A DNA stretch of 64,000 nucleotides from Nitrosomonas sp. (lineage in GTDB: Bacteria > Pseudomonadota > Gammaproteobacteria > Burkholderiales > Nitrosomonadaceae), in NCBI GenBank assembly GCA_031316255.1, contig JALDQW010000001.1, positions 3,381,485 through 3,445,484 on the forward strand, written 5' to 3'. Numbering within the stretch: the first letter of the stretch is position 1; each line of letters begins with the position of its first letter. Under the pieces are notes generated by a model. The model had not been told where the DNA came from and made no database searches. It saw only the letters and a program-made list of their open reading frames with translations. Below are positions 17,801-27,613 of this stretch, piece after piece. The translations under genes and the position numbers were made by a program.

Positions 17801-19297
17801 ATGGCATCTCAAACTGACGAACCCTATGCCGCCATTGATTTAGGCTCAAACAGCTTTCATATGATTGTCGCCAATTATGTGGATGGCCGTTTGCAGATTA
17901 TCGACCGTATCAAGGAAATGGTCAGGCTGGCTTCAGGACTTAACGATAATCACGAATTGTCAGAAGAATCCATGCAACTGGCCTTGTCTTGCCTGCAACG
18001 TTTTGGACAACGCATCAAGGAGATTCCGCAGGCAAATATTCGCGCTGTCGGTACAAATACGCTACGCCAGGCGCGCAACGGTGAGTTTTTCTTGTCGCTC
18101 GCCGATGCAGCATTGGGCCATCCAATAGAAATCATTGCCGGGCAGGAAGAAGCGCGATTAATTTATCAGGGTGTCGCGCATACCACGTACGACGAAGTCA
18201 ACAAACGATTGGTCATTGACATCGGCGGCGGTAGTACGGAACTGATTATCGGACGCGGTTATGATATTTTCAGCAGGGACAGCCTGTATATGGGCTGTGT
18301 CAACATGGGAACACGCTTCTTTGGCGATGGCAAGATAAAAGCCAAAAGAATGAGCAAAACGGTTTTATATGCCAGACAGGAATTGGAATCGATTGAAACC
18401 GCGTATAAAAAAACGGGCTGGGATCTTGCACTCGGTTCATCCGGCACCATCACGACCATACGCGATGTGGTGCAGGCACAAAATTGGTGCGAGACAGGCA
18501 TCACTGCCGCTGCGCTTTCAAAATTGATAGATGAACTCATCGCCATTGGTGACAGCAGTGCAATTCAATTTGAAGGATTGTCTGAACACAGAAGGCCCGT
18601 TTTTGCAAGCGGCGTAGCCGTTTTGTATGGCGTATTTGAAGCATTGAACCTGGAACAGATCAATGTTTCAGAAGGCGCTCTGCGCGAGGGCCTTTTGTAC
18701 GACTTGATTGGCAGAACACATAATGAGGATATTCGCGACAAAACCATCATGGATATCACTCAACGCTATGGTGTTGACCTGGAACAGGCAAACCGTGTCC
18801 AAAAAACAGCAGAAAATTTTTTCCACCAAATTCGTTCCGACTGGAAACTATACGAAAAACAAGACTTGAAATTGTTGCAATGGGGCGCATTAATTCACGA
18901 AATCGGGCTATCGATCGCACATGCCCAATACCATCGGCATGGAGATTATCTGATCTCCTACTCCGATTTGGCCGGGTTTTCCAGGCAGGAACAAATCAAG
19001 CTGGCCAAATTGGTGCGTTGTCACCGCAGAAAATTTCCCCTGGATGAGTTCGAGTCAGTCCCAAGCAGTTCCCAGCTCTCAACAATCAGACTCAGCGTTT
19101 TACTCAGACTCGCCGCTGTTTTGCATAGAAGCCGTTCAAACAATACACTCCCGGAAATACAGGTAGTTGCAAATAGCGATAAAATAAACCTGTGTTTTCC
19201 GCCGCAATGGTTGTTCGATCATCCCCTGACACTGGCTGATCTGAAAACCGAGCAAAATTATCTGCAAGCAGCCGGAATCAAACTGAACGTTCAATAA
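17801..19297 (+). CDS. ppx: Exopolyphosphatase
   Basis: Removes terminal phosphate from inorganic polyphosphate. 498 residues of the Ppx/GppA family: the N-terminal ASKHA fold has AAIDLGSNSFHMIVA (phosphate-1 motif) and VIDIGGGSTELIIG (phosphate-2 motif), and the C-terminal HD-like region includes LIHEIGLSIAHAQYHRHG. GppA is the alternative, but the length and the pairing with ppk favour Ppx. Its stop is only two bases from the ppk stop on the other strand. Confidence 0.95.
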   Translation: MASQTDEPYAAIDLGSNSFHMIVANYVDGRLQIIDRIKEMVRLASGLNDNHELSEESMQLALSCLQRFGQRIKEIPQANIRAVGTNTLRQARNGEFFLSLADAALGHPIEIIAGQEEARLIYQGVAHTTYDEVNKRLVIDIGGGSTELIIGRGYDIFSRDSLYMGCVNMGTRFFGDGKIKAKRMSKTVLYARQELESIETAYKKTGWDLALGSSGTITTIRDVVQAQNWCETGITAAALSKLIDELIAIGDSSAIQFEGLSEHRRPVFASGVAVLYGVFEALNLEQINVSEGALREGLLYDLIGRTHNEDIRDKTIMDITQRYGVDLEQANRVQKTAENFFHQIRSDWKLYEKQDLKLLQWGALIHEIGLSIAHAQYHRHGDYLISYSDLAGFSRQEQIKLAKLVRCHRRKFPLDEFESVPSSSQLSTIRLSVLLRLAAVLHRSRSNNTLPEIQVVANSDKINLCFPPQWLFDHPLTLADLKTEQNYLQAAGIKLNVQ

Positions 19298-19299
19298 GG

Positions 19300-21369
19300 C
19301 TAATCACAATAATACTCCAGGATCTGCATCTGGGCTGAACGCGGTTTTTGCGATCCCGCCTTGCTGCGTTTATAAGAACCATCGCTTTGTAATACCCAGG
19401 CCTGGGTATTGTCGGAAAGGTAACTCAGCAAACCATAGGTAATGACAGAATCTCTCGGGCGCTTTTCTTCAATCGGAAAACATACTTCCACGCGATGATG
19501 CAAATTCCGTGTCATCCAGTCGGCACTGGAGCAGAACACACGCTCTTCACCACCATGGTAAAAATAGTAAATCCGTGTATGTTCCAGAAAACGGCCGACG
19601 ATAGAACGTACATTGATATTTTCAGACACACCTTTAATGCCTGGACGCAAACAGCAAATGCCACGGATAATCAGATCGATTTTAACGCCCGCCTGAGAAG
19701 CTCTGTATAACGCCATAATGATTTCAGGATCGACCAACGCGTTCATCTTGGCGATAATCCAGGCCTTTTTTCCATCAGTGGCTGCATTAATTTCGTTTTC
19801 AATATAGGCCAGAATTCCTTTATGCAATGTAAAAGGCGACTGCAACAATTTTTTCAACCGACTGGCACGTCCGAGACCCGTCATCTGATGAAACAGTTTA
19901 TTCGCATCCTCGCCAATCGCCTTGTCACAGGTCAACAAACCATAATCCGTATAGAGGCGCGCAGTCCGCGCATGATAATTGCCGGTACCCAAATGAACAT
20001 AACGCCGCAAGCTGCGCCCTTCCCGTCTAACGACTAAAATCATTTTGGCATGGGTTTTATACCCGACTACGCCGTAAACCACATGCGCGCCCGCTTTTTG
20101 TAATTCACTGGCCAGTTCGATATTCGCTTCCTCGTCAAATCTTGCCCGCAATTCAATCACCACAGTCACTTCCTTGCCGGCGCGCGCAGCGAGCTTTAAC
20201 GCCTCGACCAAAGCTGAATCAGCGCCCGTGCGATAAAGCGTCTGCTTAATTGACAACACGTTAGGATCACTTGATGCTTGTCTGACAAAATCGATCACCG
20301 GTGCAAAGGACTGGAATGGATGATGCAACAGAATATCCCCATTATGCAGCACTTCAAAAATGTTTGTATTTTTGAGCAGACGGTTTGGAATATCCGGCAC
20401 AAAACCGGCGAATTTTAATTCCGGACGATCAACCAGATCACAAATGGCGTGCAAACGCCCCAAATTTACAGGACCGGATACACGATACAAGTCGTCTTGC
20501 AGCAACTCAAACTTCTGTAGCAAAAATTCGCTCAAATGATCCGGACAGTTATCGGCAACCTCCAGACGCACCGCATTACTGAATCTGCGCGATGGCAATT
20601 CTCCCTCCAAGGCGCGCAATAAATCATCCACTTCTTCATCGTCGATGAGCAAATCGCTGTCACGTGTTACCTTGAACTGATAACAACCCAGCACGGCCAT
20701 CCCCGGAAAAAGGTCTTTCACATGGGCATGTATTATCGAAGAAAGCATGACAAAATCATGGTTCCCGCTACTATGCGCCTGGGGTATTTGCACCACTCTC
20801 GGTAACGAACGCGGCGCCTGCACAATTGCCAAACCGGAATCGCGCCCGAAGGCATCTTTGCCTTCCAGTGAAATAATAAAATACAGATTCTTGTTCAAAA
20901 CTCTGGGAAAAGGGTGCGCCGGGTCGAGTCCGATCGGACTCAATATCGGCAGCACCTCAGCGTTAAAGTAACGTTGTATCCAGCGGCTGACCATCGGTTT
21001 CCATTGGGACCGGCGTAACAACCTGATTTTACCTTTAGCCAACGCAGGAACAATCTGATCATTCCAAATGCCATATTGATCCTTGACTATCTGATGCGCT
21101 GTTTCACTCACCCGCGCCAATACTTCTGAGGGCAAAAGATTGTCCGTCCCGGTTTGTACAGAACCGTATTTGATCTGTTGTTTCAGTCCGGCAACACGTA
21201 TTTCAAAAAACTCATCCAGGTTGGTACTGGCAATACAAAGAAACCGCAAACGCTCAAGTAAAGGCAGGTTTTCATCTATCGCCTGCTCGATAACCCGCCG
21301 GTTAAATTCCAGCAAGCTAAGTTCACGGTTAATGTATAAGGTCGGATTTTTTAGATCTGTTATAGTCAT
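19300..21369 (-). CDS. ppk1: Polyphosphate kinase 1
   Basis: Makes polyphosphate from ATP reversibly through a phosphohistidine. 689 residues from the ATG at 21369 (an upstream TTG is also in frame). Domains in order: N-domain (NRELSLLEFNRRVIEQA), H-domain, and the two phospholipase-D-like C domains with the phospho-acceptor His in YKTHAKMILVVRR and YVHLGTGNYH, and the second conserved His in HHRVEVCFPIE. Convergent with ppx, it completes a polyphosphate cycle. Confidence 0.97.
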   Translation of the reverse strand: MTITDLKNPTLYINRELSLLEFNRRVIEQAIDENLPLLERLRFLCIASTNLDEFFEIRVAGLKQQIKYGSVQTGTDNLLPSEVLARVSETAHQIVKDQYGIWNDQIVPALAKGKIRLLRRSQWKPMVSRWIQRYFNAEVLPILSPIGLDPAHPFPRVLNKNLYFIISLEGKDAFGRDSGLAIVQAPRSLPRVVQIPQAHSSGNHDFVMLSSIIHAHVKDLFPGMAVLGCYQFKVTRDSDLLIDDEEVDDLLRALEGELPSRRFSNAVRLEVADNCPDHLSEFLLQKFELLQDDLYRVSGPVNLGRLHAICDLVDRPELKFAGFVPDIPNRLLKNTNIFEVLHNGDILLHHPFQSFAPVIDFVRQASSDPNVLSIKQTLYRTGADSALVEALKLAARAGKEVTVVIELRARFDEEANIELASELQKAGAHVVYGVVGYKTHAKMILVVRREGRSLRRYVHLGTGNYHARTARLYTDYGLLTCDKAIGEDANKLFHQMTGLGRASRLKKLLQSPFTLHKGILAYIENEINAATDGKKAWIIAKMNALVDPEIIMALYRASQAGVKIDLIIRGICCLRPGIKGVSENINVRSIVGRFLEHTRIYYFYHGGEERVFCSSADWMTRNLHHRVEVCFPIEEKRPRDSVITYGLLSYLSDNTQAWVLQSDGSYKRSKAGSQKPRSAQMQILEYYCD

Positions 21370-21612
21370 CAATGCGGGTTATCTTCATACAAGGCAAATT
21401 TTAATTTTTATTATATTACAGTGCATGCAAACCGCAATACTGTTGTTACCGTTTTTAAATTGACCCGGGCAGAACCGCGCATAGAATACAACGTACCTAT
21501 GGATAAGCCAACTAGACCGAATCAATTTTTGGCACTGGCAATTTTCTGTTTATGAATGCACTTGAGCGCCAAAATTAAAATGCGGCAAGTATGTTTGTTC
21601 AACAAATCTGGC

Positions 21613-21699
21613 TGGTGCCGAGGGGGGGAATCGAACCCCCATGATGTCACCATCGCTGGATTTTGAATCCAGTGCGTCTACCAATTCCGCCACCTCGGC
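21613..21699 (-). tRNA. tRNA-Leu (anticodon CAA)
   Basis: An 87-nt cloverleaf including encoded CCA. The acceptor stem GCCGAGG pairs with CCTCGGC, discriminator A. The anticodon stem CTGGA/TCCAG closes the loop TTCAAAA, giving CAA (reads UUG). A long variable arm typical of leucine tRNAs (CGATGGTGACATCATG) and a T arm GGGGG-TTCGATT-CCCCC follow. It lies between the histidine kinase and ppk on the same strand. Confidence 0.97.
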
Positions 21700-21881
21700 A
21701 ATTTGCGCAATTTTCGTACATCAAAGATGCGACTTGCAATTATCACTGAATTTGCTGGCTTCAGCAAGCTGCGGCATAAAAAATTGCAGAATTAGCCGCC
21801 AGTACTAGAGCGAGTAAATTCTTGATTGTTGCACCGTTAGCATGCACAGCTATCTATTCCGCCGAATTAATTACAATATAA

Positions 21882-24542
21882 TTATATGGCTTTCCCTACA
21901 AGATTCTGCCCTGTATGGGAAAGAGAAGACTCGCCAACATGTTTCAGTATTGTGGCCATAAGAAATTCCGGATTAATTGGCTTAGTAACATGTTCTACCA
22001 TGCCGGAAGCAAGGCATTTTTCACGTTCTTCCTGTAGCGCATGCGCAGTAAGGCCTATTATCGGCAGTTTAGGTGCGATCATTTGAACTTGGCGCGTAGC
22101 CTCATGGCCATCCATGACCGGCATTTGCACATCCATTAGTACTATATCGAAGGCATCCACGCCTTTCTTTTTCAGAATATCCAAAACTTGCTGCCCATTA
22201 TCCGCAACCACTACATGCGCGCCTTTCGATTTAAGCACTTGCTCCAGAATTATTTGATTGACCTCTACGTCTTCCGCTGCGAGTATACGCAGACCGGCGA
22301 GTTGCTTTCTATTAACCTTCGATGGTTTATTCTTTGGCCTGAGAACGGGTTCTGCTTTAGGTAATGGTAACTCGAGTGTAAACACACTGCCGATATCCGG
22401 TTGGCTTGCCACATGGATGACACCACCCATAAGCACGGCGAGGTTGTAACAAATGGTTAGACCTAAACCACTACCGCCATATTTTCTAGTCGTAGAGCTG
22501 TCCGCCTGTTCGAACGGAATAAAAAGCCGCGAAACCTCTTCCGCATTTATACCGATACCAGTATCCGATACCTTGAAATATATCAAGTCGGATACTTGTG
22601 TAACGGATAATGACACAGTACCCTGATGTGTAAATTTGATGGCGTTGGTCAGTAGATTGAGCAGGATCTGATGCAGCCTAAGAGAATCACCCTGCACCCA
22701 TGCTGGCAAGGTTGGATCAAAGTTAACTGATAGTTGCAGCCCCTTGTTCCTGAGCTGTTCAGACACCATGCTAACAGAATTTTCCACAGAAGGAATAAGC
22801 TGGAAAGCATTTGATTCAATAACGAGTTTACCCGCTTCGATTTTGGAAAAATCAAGGATATCGTTGATAATACCAAGCAGATGCTCGGCAGATTGATGCG
22901 CCTTATCGACAAATGTTTTCTGCTTGTCAGTCAGTTTGGTTTGCAATGTCAGATACAGCATCCCGATAATGCCGTTCATAGGTGTGCGAATTTCATGAGA
23001 CATGTTGGCCAGGAAAAGACTTTTTGCGTGGTTTGCATTGTCCGCATCCCTTTTCGCTTCTTCAAGTTCCTGAGTACGTTTCGCAACAAGTTCTTCAAGC
23101 TTCAACCTATGCTGATTGAGTTCCTTTTCCGAATGGACTCGTTCCATAATAATGCCAGCAAGTCTGGCTGCTGATTTAAGATCACTTGATTCTTCCTCAT
23201 CAGGGAGCGCCGGATGATTGTAATACATACCAAAGGCGCCCAATACTTTTCCAGAAGAGTTTTTGATTGGTTCAGACCAACAGCAACGCATACCATGAGG
23301 CAGGGCAGCCTCTTTTATTGTCGCCCACTTGGGATCAGTCTCAATATTTTCAACAAGAACCCTTTGCCCTGTATAGGTGGAGGTACCGCATGATCCAATT
23401 TCCGGCCCGTTGACCAAACCGTTCACAGCGTCACAATATGCCTTGGGCAAACTTGGCGCTCCGCCGTGCATAAGTTTATTGCCGTGCAGTTCGAGCATGG
23501 AACAGCGCATTCCAGGGTGGCGCTCCTCATACATCAAAGCGATTGCATCGTAAATTTTTCCGGCGGGTATGCCAGTAGCAATCATCTCTAGAATTTCGGC
23601 GTGTCTTTTGACATAGGATTCTGTCTTCTTGCGTTCGGTAATATCAACATGCGTGCCGACCAATCGAACCGGTTTGTTGTCAGAATTTCGGTGGACGAGA
23701 AATGCGCGAGAGAGGATGTACACTTGCCGCCCATTTTTGTGGCGCATGCGCATTTCTACTTCAAATGAATCGGCACGGCCGGTCAAGTAATCGTTAACCA
23801 CCGTCAACACCATGTCCTTGTCTTCCGGAAGAACAAGTCCAGACCATGTGTTAAGATGTTGCTCAAGCTCATCCTCTTCGTAGCCGAGCATACTCTTCCA
23901 GCGGGGAGAATAATAAACATCATCCGTTTGCAGATTCCAATCCCATAACCCGTCATTCGCACCACGCATCGCCAGTGAAAATCGTTCTTCACTCTTCATG
24001 AGTTCAATAGTTCTTTTCTGGGTCTGGATCTCCATATTGTCAAGAGCAGCTTTCAATACATGTTCGGCCTGCTTTTGTACGGTAATATTCACTGATACAA
24101 TCTGAATGGACTCAAGTTGACCATTCTCGGCCTTGATTGGAACAAGCGTCGAATGACACCAAAGCTTTTCTCCCCGACGATCGTATACAAAGGATTCTTG
24201 TGTAGCTACTTCGCCTAAATCCTTTACCTTCATCAGATTAGCAGTCATGGTAGTCTTGAATGAATCCGGAAAGAAGGATAGAGGATAGGGCTTACCGTAA
24301 TAAGCTGTGACGTCGTCAATCCTGAGATCTTTTGCACCGGATGCGCTCATATACTGAAGATTGAAATTCAGATCAACTATTATGGTACAGACTGGAGAGT
24401 TCTCAAGTAGAGTAAACGCCTCCCTACTGGAATTGAACGGATAGTTTTTTTGATGGTTTTTACTTGGACAAACACCGAGCTCTTCGCGCAAATAGCGAAT
24501 TTCTTCGAGCAACTGTGCTTTTGTTTTATTCCTGTCATTCAT
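21882..24542 (-). CDS. Hybrid sensor histidine kinase (PAS-PAS-GAF-HisKA-HATPase-REC)
   Basis: 886 residues from the ATG at 24542; an upstream in-frame TTG is weaker. No transmembrane helices are evident, so it senses in the cytosol. Order: a short coiled coil (KAQLLEEIRYLREEL), PAS ~45-165, PAS ~185-310 with its PAC (VRLVGTHVDITERKK), GAF ~315-470, a coiled coil, HisKA with LANMSHEIRTPMNGIIG (phospho-His), HATPase with N box (LLTNAIKFTH), DTGIGI and GGSGLGL, then a receiver domain with acceptor Asp in IVLMDVQMPVMDG. No separate response regulator is adjacent, so the phosphorelay partner is unknown. Confidence 0.95.
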   Translation of the reverse strand: MNDRNKTKAQLLEEIRYLREELGVCPSKNHQKNYPFNSSREAFTLLENSPVCTIIVDLNFNLQYMSASGAKDLRIDDVTAYYGKPYPLSFFPDSFKTTMTANLMKVKDLGEVATQESFVYDRRGEKLWCHSTLVPIKAENGQLESIQIVSVNITVQKQAEHVLKAALDNMEIQTQKRTIELMKSEERFSLAMRGANDGLWDWNLQTDDVYYSPRWKSMLGYEEDELEQHLNTWSGLVLPEDKDMVLTVVNDYLTGRADSFEVEMRMRHKNGRQVYILSRAFLVHRNSDNKPVRLVGTHVDITERKKTESYVKRHAEILEMIATGIPAGKIYDAIALMYEERHPGMRCSMLELHGNKLMHGGAPSLPKAYCDAVNGLVNGPEIGSCGTSTYTGQRVLVENIETDPKWATIKEAALPHGMRCCWSEPIKNSSGKVLGAFGMYYNHPALPDEEESSDLKSAARLAGIIMERVHSEKELNQHRLKLEELVAKRTQELEEAKRDADNANHAKSLFLANMSHEIRTPMNGIIGMLYLTLQTKLTDKQKTFVDKAHQSAEHLLGIINDILDFSKIEAGKLVIESNAFQLIPSVENSVSMVSEQLRNKGLQLSVNFDPTLPAWVQGDSLRLHQILLNLLTNAIKFTHQGTVSLSVTQVSDLIYFKVSDTGIGINAEEVSRLFIPFEQADSSTTRKYGGSGLGLTICYNLAVLMGGVIHVASQPDIGSVFTLELPLPKAEPVLRPKNKPSKVNRKQLAGLRILAAEDVEVNQIILEQVLKSKGAHVVVADNGQQVLDILKKKGVDAFDIVLMDVQMPVMDGHEATRQVQMIAPKLPIIGLTAHALQEEREKCLASGMVEHVTKPINPEFLMATILKHVGESSLSHTGQNLVGKAI

Positions 24543-24554
24543 ATGGATAACCAA

Positions 24555-24941
24555 GCGTCCATAGCATAGAAAAAATCACATTCTGCATTATTTCTGGATC
24601 CATTAAATGCAGGAAAAGAATACATTTTGCAGTATTATTGGCTTCATTAAATGTGGAATCACTATTTGATTCTACTTTGTGAAGTTACGCCAAGGTCATT
24701 TTTATCGAGTGGATATCGAATGGAAATTGTTTGCACCAAGTTGTCGCCGATGCTGTTTATGAGTATTCAGGCAGTCCATCGATGGCTGTTCATAGACTTG
24801 TTTTTGTAAAGCTGCCTTCACAGCTTCAAGTGCGCTAATGCAGTTTAAACACCTTTAAATTGCATTAGCCAGTGGTTTGCATCCCAGCAACTTTGCTTGT
24901 GATCGGGAATAGTTTACTCGGGACTGTTTTCAATGAATGAA
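24555..24941. other. Intergenic region with imperfect tandem repeat
   Basis: 387 bases between Bcp and the histidine kinase. Directly upstream of the kinase gene two ~36-base units repeat imperfectly (24579-24615 and 24623-24658, both starting CATT.TGCA and containing CATTAAATG). No gene or terminator was recognised in the rest. Confidence 0.55.
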
Positions 24942-25409
24942 TTACTGCGAAAGCGTTTTGACAAAGTCCAGCACTGCTTCAACATGACCCGGAACTTTGA
25001 CGCCCCGCCATTCTTTTCTTAAAATGCCTTGCGTATCGATGACGAAGGTACTGCGTTCAATGCCGCGCACCTGTTTACCGTACATGTTCTTCATTTTTAT
25101 GACGTCGAACAATTTGCACACAGTTTCTTCGGTATCGCTCAGAAGTTCAAAGGGAAATTTCATTTTATTCTTGAAATTCTCATGCGACTTAAGGCTATCG
25201 CGCGACACGCCGACAATCTCGCAGTTCAGGTCAGTAAACGCTGAATAGGTATCTCTGAAATTTTCACCCTCAGTGGTGCATCCGGGCGTATTGTCTTTGG
25301 GATAAAAATAAATGACAAGGTTTCTACCGGCTTTCTCAGACAGGGAAAAGGATTTACCCCCGGTACTGGGTAATTGAAAATCTTCGACGGCTTTATCTAA
25401 TATTATCAT
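24942..25409 (-). CDS. bcp: Peroxiredoxin (thioredoxin-dependent thiol peroxidase)
   Basis: 155 residues of the Bcp/PrxQ family, reducing hydroperoxides in the cytosol. The peroxidatic Cys is in DNTPGCTTEGENF (about Cys44); the usual second cysteine five residues later is absent, so the resolving Cys must be another one (NCEIVG or TVCKLF) or come from a partner thiol. The active-site Arg is probably in the region of RSTFVID. The ATG at 25409 is used; a GTG one codon upstream is in frame. Confidence 0.93.
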   Translation of the reverse strand: MIILDKAVEDFQLPSTGGKSFSLSEKAGRNLVIYFYPKDNTPGCTTEGENFRDTYSAFTDLNCEIVGVSRDSLKSHENFKNKMKFPFELLSDTEETVCKLFDVIKMKNMYGKQVRGIERSTFVIDTQGILRKEWRGVKVPGHVEAVLDFVKTLSQ

Positions 25410-25577
25410 CACACCTGGTTATTCAACTGAATGAATGGAAAACAGCGGTATTCAGGAATTTCTAACTGAAAAACTGATATTTGCTGATATCAGAACACAT
25501 CGCTTGCATGATGTACTTTGTACTTTGTTCTGTGCTCAATGCCCTGATATCTGAAAATTTTAAAACGGTTAAATCCG

Positions 25578-26948
25578 TCAAGGAATTCTCGAATCGATCA
25601 CGATCGATACATTATTGTCACCAACTTTAACGGGTTCACTCAATCCCTGCAGATCGCCACTCGCAGGAACGGCTTGTCCAGTTCTGGAAATCCTGGCCTC
25701 TATGACAACATTAGGAAAGCTGGATAACTTCATTGCCGGAGTCATCGCCATTTCATCCGTCAAGGTAAACGTTGTGGGCAAATCACTCGCTTTCAATCGT
25801 AAAATCGCCAGCGGCATTTTAGGGCCTGTTTCTGCACGAGCATAAATGAACAGGGTGTCATTCGCATTTGCACTGGAAGCCATTGCATCACTGATCGATA
25901 CACTACCGGAAATAGACAGCGATGCCGGTTCAGCAGATGCACCATCGTCAGAAGACTGGCGTTCCATTACACTGGCCTGTGGCGCCTGTGCTTCTTCAGA
26001 AGATGATTTGGCAGGTTCATCAGTTTCATTTGCAGCCAACTGCACTGGCGCTTCGCCGACTTCCCTTCCAGCCTGCGATCTGGCGTCATCAATACTTTCT
26101 CTGACAGACTGTGCCAGTTGTGAATCCGCAGGAATTACAGCCAGCAGTCTTTCCCAGTATACGGCAGCCTGCTCAAATTCGTTTTTCTCAAATTCGACAG
26201 TACCGGCAAGCGCCAGTGCTTTGGGGTATTCCGGCTCTATTCTTAATGCTTCCTGTATTAATTCGGATGGCCTGCCAATCAGACTGCCATCATTTGTCAT
26301 AGCCAGCACATCCGCATAATCACTCAGAATCTGGGGATTATCCGGAATCATTTCGTTTAATTTGGCGTAGGTATTGGCCGCCTCATTATACTGTTTCATA
26401 ATAGCATAGGTGCGCGCCAGCATGAACCAGCCTTCAATATCCTCGGGATTATTATTCAGTCTTACGATCAGATTATCCAGAACAGACGCAAAATTGTCGT
26501 GGCCATCTGGCGCACCGCCTCTGCCACTACCGGCGGGTGGCATTTGTGTTGCATTGGCAAGTTGCGCCTGCGGTAACAAGCCACGTGTATCACCAATTTC
26601 CAGATATAAATATACCGCCGCCACAGGCAGCGTCAACGCGATAACTGTAGACATTGCTACATTCATGAGTTTACTGGTCTTTTTAATTGTCATTTCTCCA
26701 TTTTCCGGAATATCCTGCAACATGCGCTGCTGGAGTTCCTGCTTGCTTTGGTTGTACTGTTCCAGCGTCAGGATATCGTTCTCCAGGTCTCTATCGAGTT
26801 CATTCAGTTGATCACGATACACCGTAACATTGACAGCATCTCGTTCTACGCGTTGTTCCTCGACATTTCTGCTTCTTAATAGTGTCGGAATAATAAAAAG
26901 CAGTGCAATTACTATAAAAATGCCAGAAATAATCCAGAATGCCGTCAT
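25578..26948 (-). CDS. ccmI: Cytochrome c biogenesis protein CcmI
   Basis: 456 residues, the apocytochrome chaperone of System I. An N-terminal transmembrane helix (FWIISGIFIVIALLFIIP) is followed by a CcmI-1 cytoplasmic loop, a second helix (MNVAMSTVIALTLPVAAVYLYL), TPR repeats at ~165-280 (GWFMLARTYAIMKQYNEAANTYAKL) and a C-terminal beta-rich domain (SISGSVSISDAM ... NNVSIVIDSRIP) as in longer CcmI/CycH proteins. The four-base overlap with ccmH indicates translational coupling. It is the last gene of the ccm operon. Confidence 0.94.
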   Translation of the reverse strand: MTAFWIISGIFIVIALLFIIPTLLRSRNVEEQRVERDAVNVTVYRDQLNELDRDLENDILTLEQYNQSKQELQQRMLQDIPENGEMTIKKTSKLMNVAMSTVIALTLPVAAVYLYLEIGDTRGLLPQAQLANATQMPPAGSGRGGAPDGHDNFASVLDNLIVRLNNNPEDIEGWFMLARTYAIMKQYNEAANTYAKLNEMIPDNPQILSDYADVLAMTNDGSLIGRPSELIQEALRIEPEYPKALALAGTVEFEKNEFEQAAVYWERLLAVIPADSQLAQSVRESIDDARSQAGREVGEAPVQLAANETDEPAKSSSEEAQAPQASVMERQSSDDGASAEPASLSISGSVSISDAMASSANANDTLFIYARAETGPKMPLAILRLKASDLPTTFTLTDEMAMTPAMKLSSFPNVVIEARISRTGQAVPASGDLQGLSEPVKVGDNNVSIVIDSRIP

Positions 26949-27613
26949 GCGTTGTTACCTTTATTTTCACTCGTTGAAACTTCAGTATTATTCTGTTGTT
27001 CCGCTGTTAAAGAATTTTTTGTATCGATCAGATCTTCTGCTTTTTCATGCCGGAACCCTGCTGCAACACTATCCTTTTCATCCAGCAAAACAGCGATCTT
27101 TTTTTGATCTTCATCTGTTAAATTCACCTCTTCAATTTGAACACGGCGCCCCTTGAGGTATTTGATTAAGAACCAAAAACTAAATATGAAAAAAATTAGC
27201 GGACCAAACCATAATAATACCGTTGTTGCTTTCATCGGCGGGTTGTACAGTACAAAATCGCCATACCGGTCGACCAGAAATTCAATAATTTCGGCATCGG
27301 TTTTATTGGCCTTGATTTGGTCGCGAATGATACGGCGTATATCATTGGAAAATTCGGCACGCGAATCGGCGATAGATTCGTTTTGACAAACCAAACAACG
27401 CAGATCCTCTGTTAGCGCAAGCATTCTTTTTTCAATTTCCGGATTTTCAGCTACGGGGACTGCTTCTTTATAGGATTGTTCTTGTGCCGTACTCATTGTT
27501 GGCATCATGTATAGGGCTAGACACAAAAGCGCAATGCCACAGCGCCATAACTTTATCCCTTTGCTTACAGATCCATCAATCGAGCCTTTTAAAAATGGGC
27601 TGGATAGATTCAT
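26945..27613 (-). CDS. ccmH: Cytochrome c maturation protein CcmH
   Basis: 222 residues; reduces the apocytochrome CXXCH thiols with CcmG. A signal peptide or helix (24-43) precedes the redox motif LRCLVCQNES. A second membrane helix (LLWFGPLIFFIFSFWFLI) follows, then an unusually long cytoplasmic tail of ~70 charged residues; E. coli-type fused CcmH has TPRs there, supplied here by CcmI. TAATG overlap with ccmG. Confidence 0.95.
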   Translation of the reverse strand: MNLSSPFLKGSIDGSVSKGIKLWRCGIALLCLALYMMPTMSTAQEQSYKEAVPVAENPEIEKRMLALTEDLRCLVCQNESIADSRAEFSNDIRRIIRDQIKANKTDAEIIEFLVDRYGDFVLYNPPMKATTVLLWFGPLIFFIFSFWFLIKYLKGRRVQIEEVNLTDEDQKKIAVLLDEKDSVAAGFRHEKAEDLIDTKNSLTAEQQNNTEVSTSENKGNNA

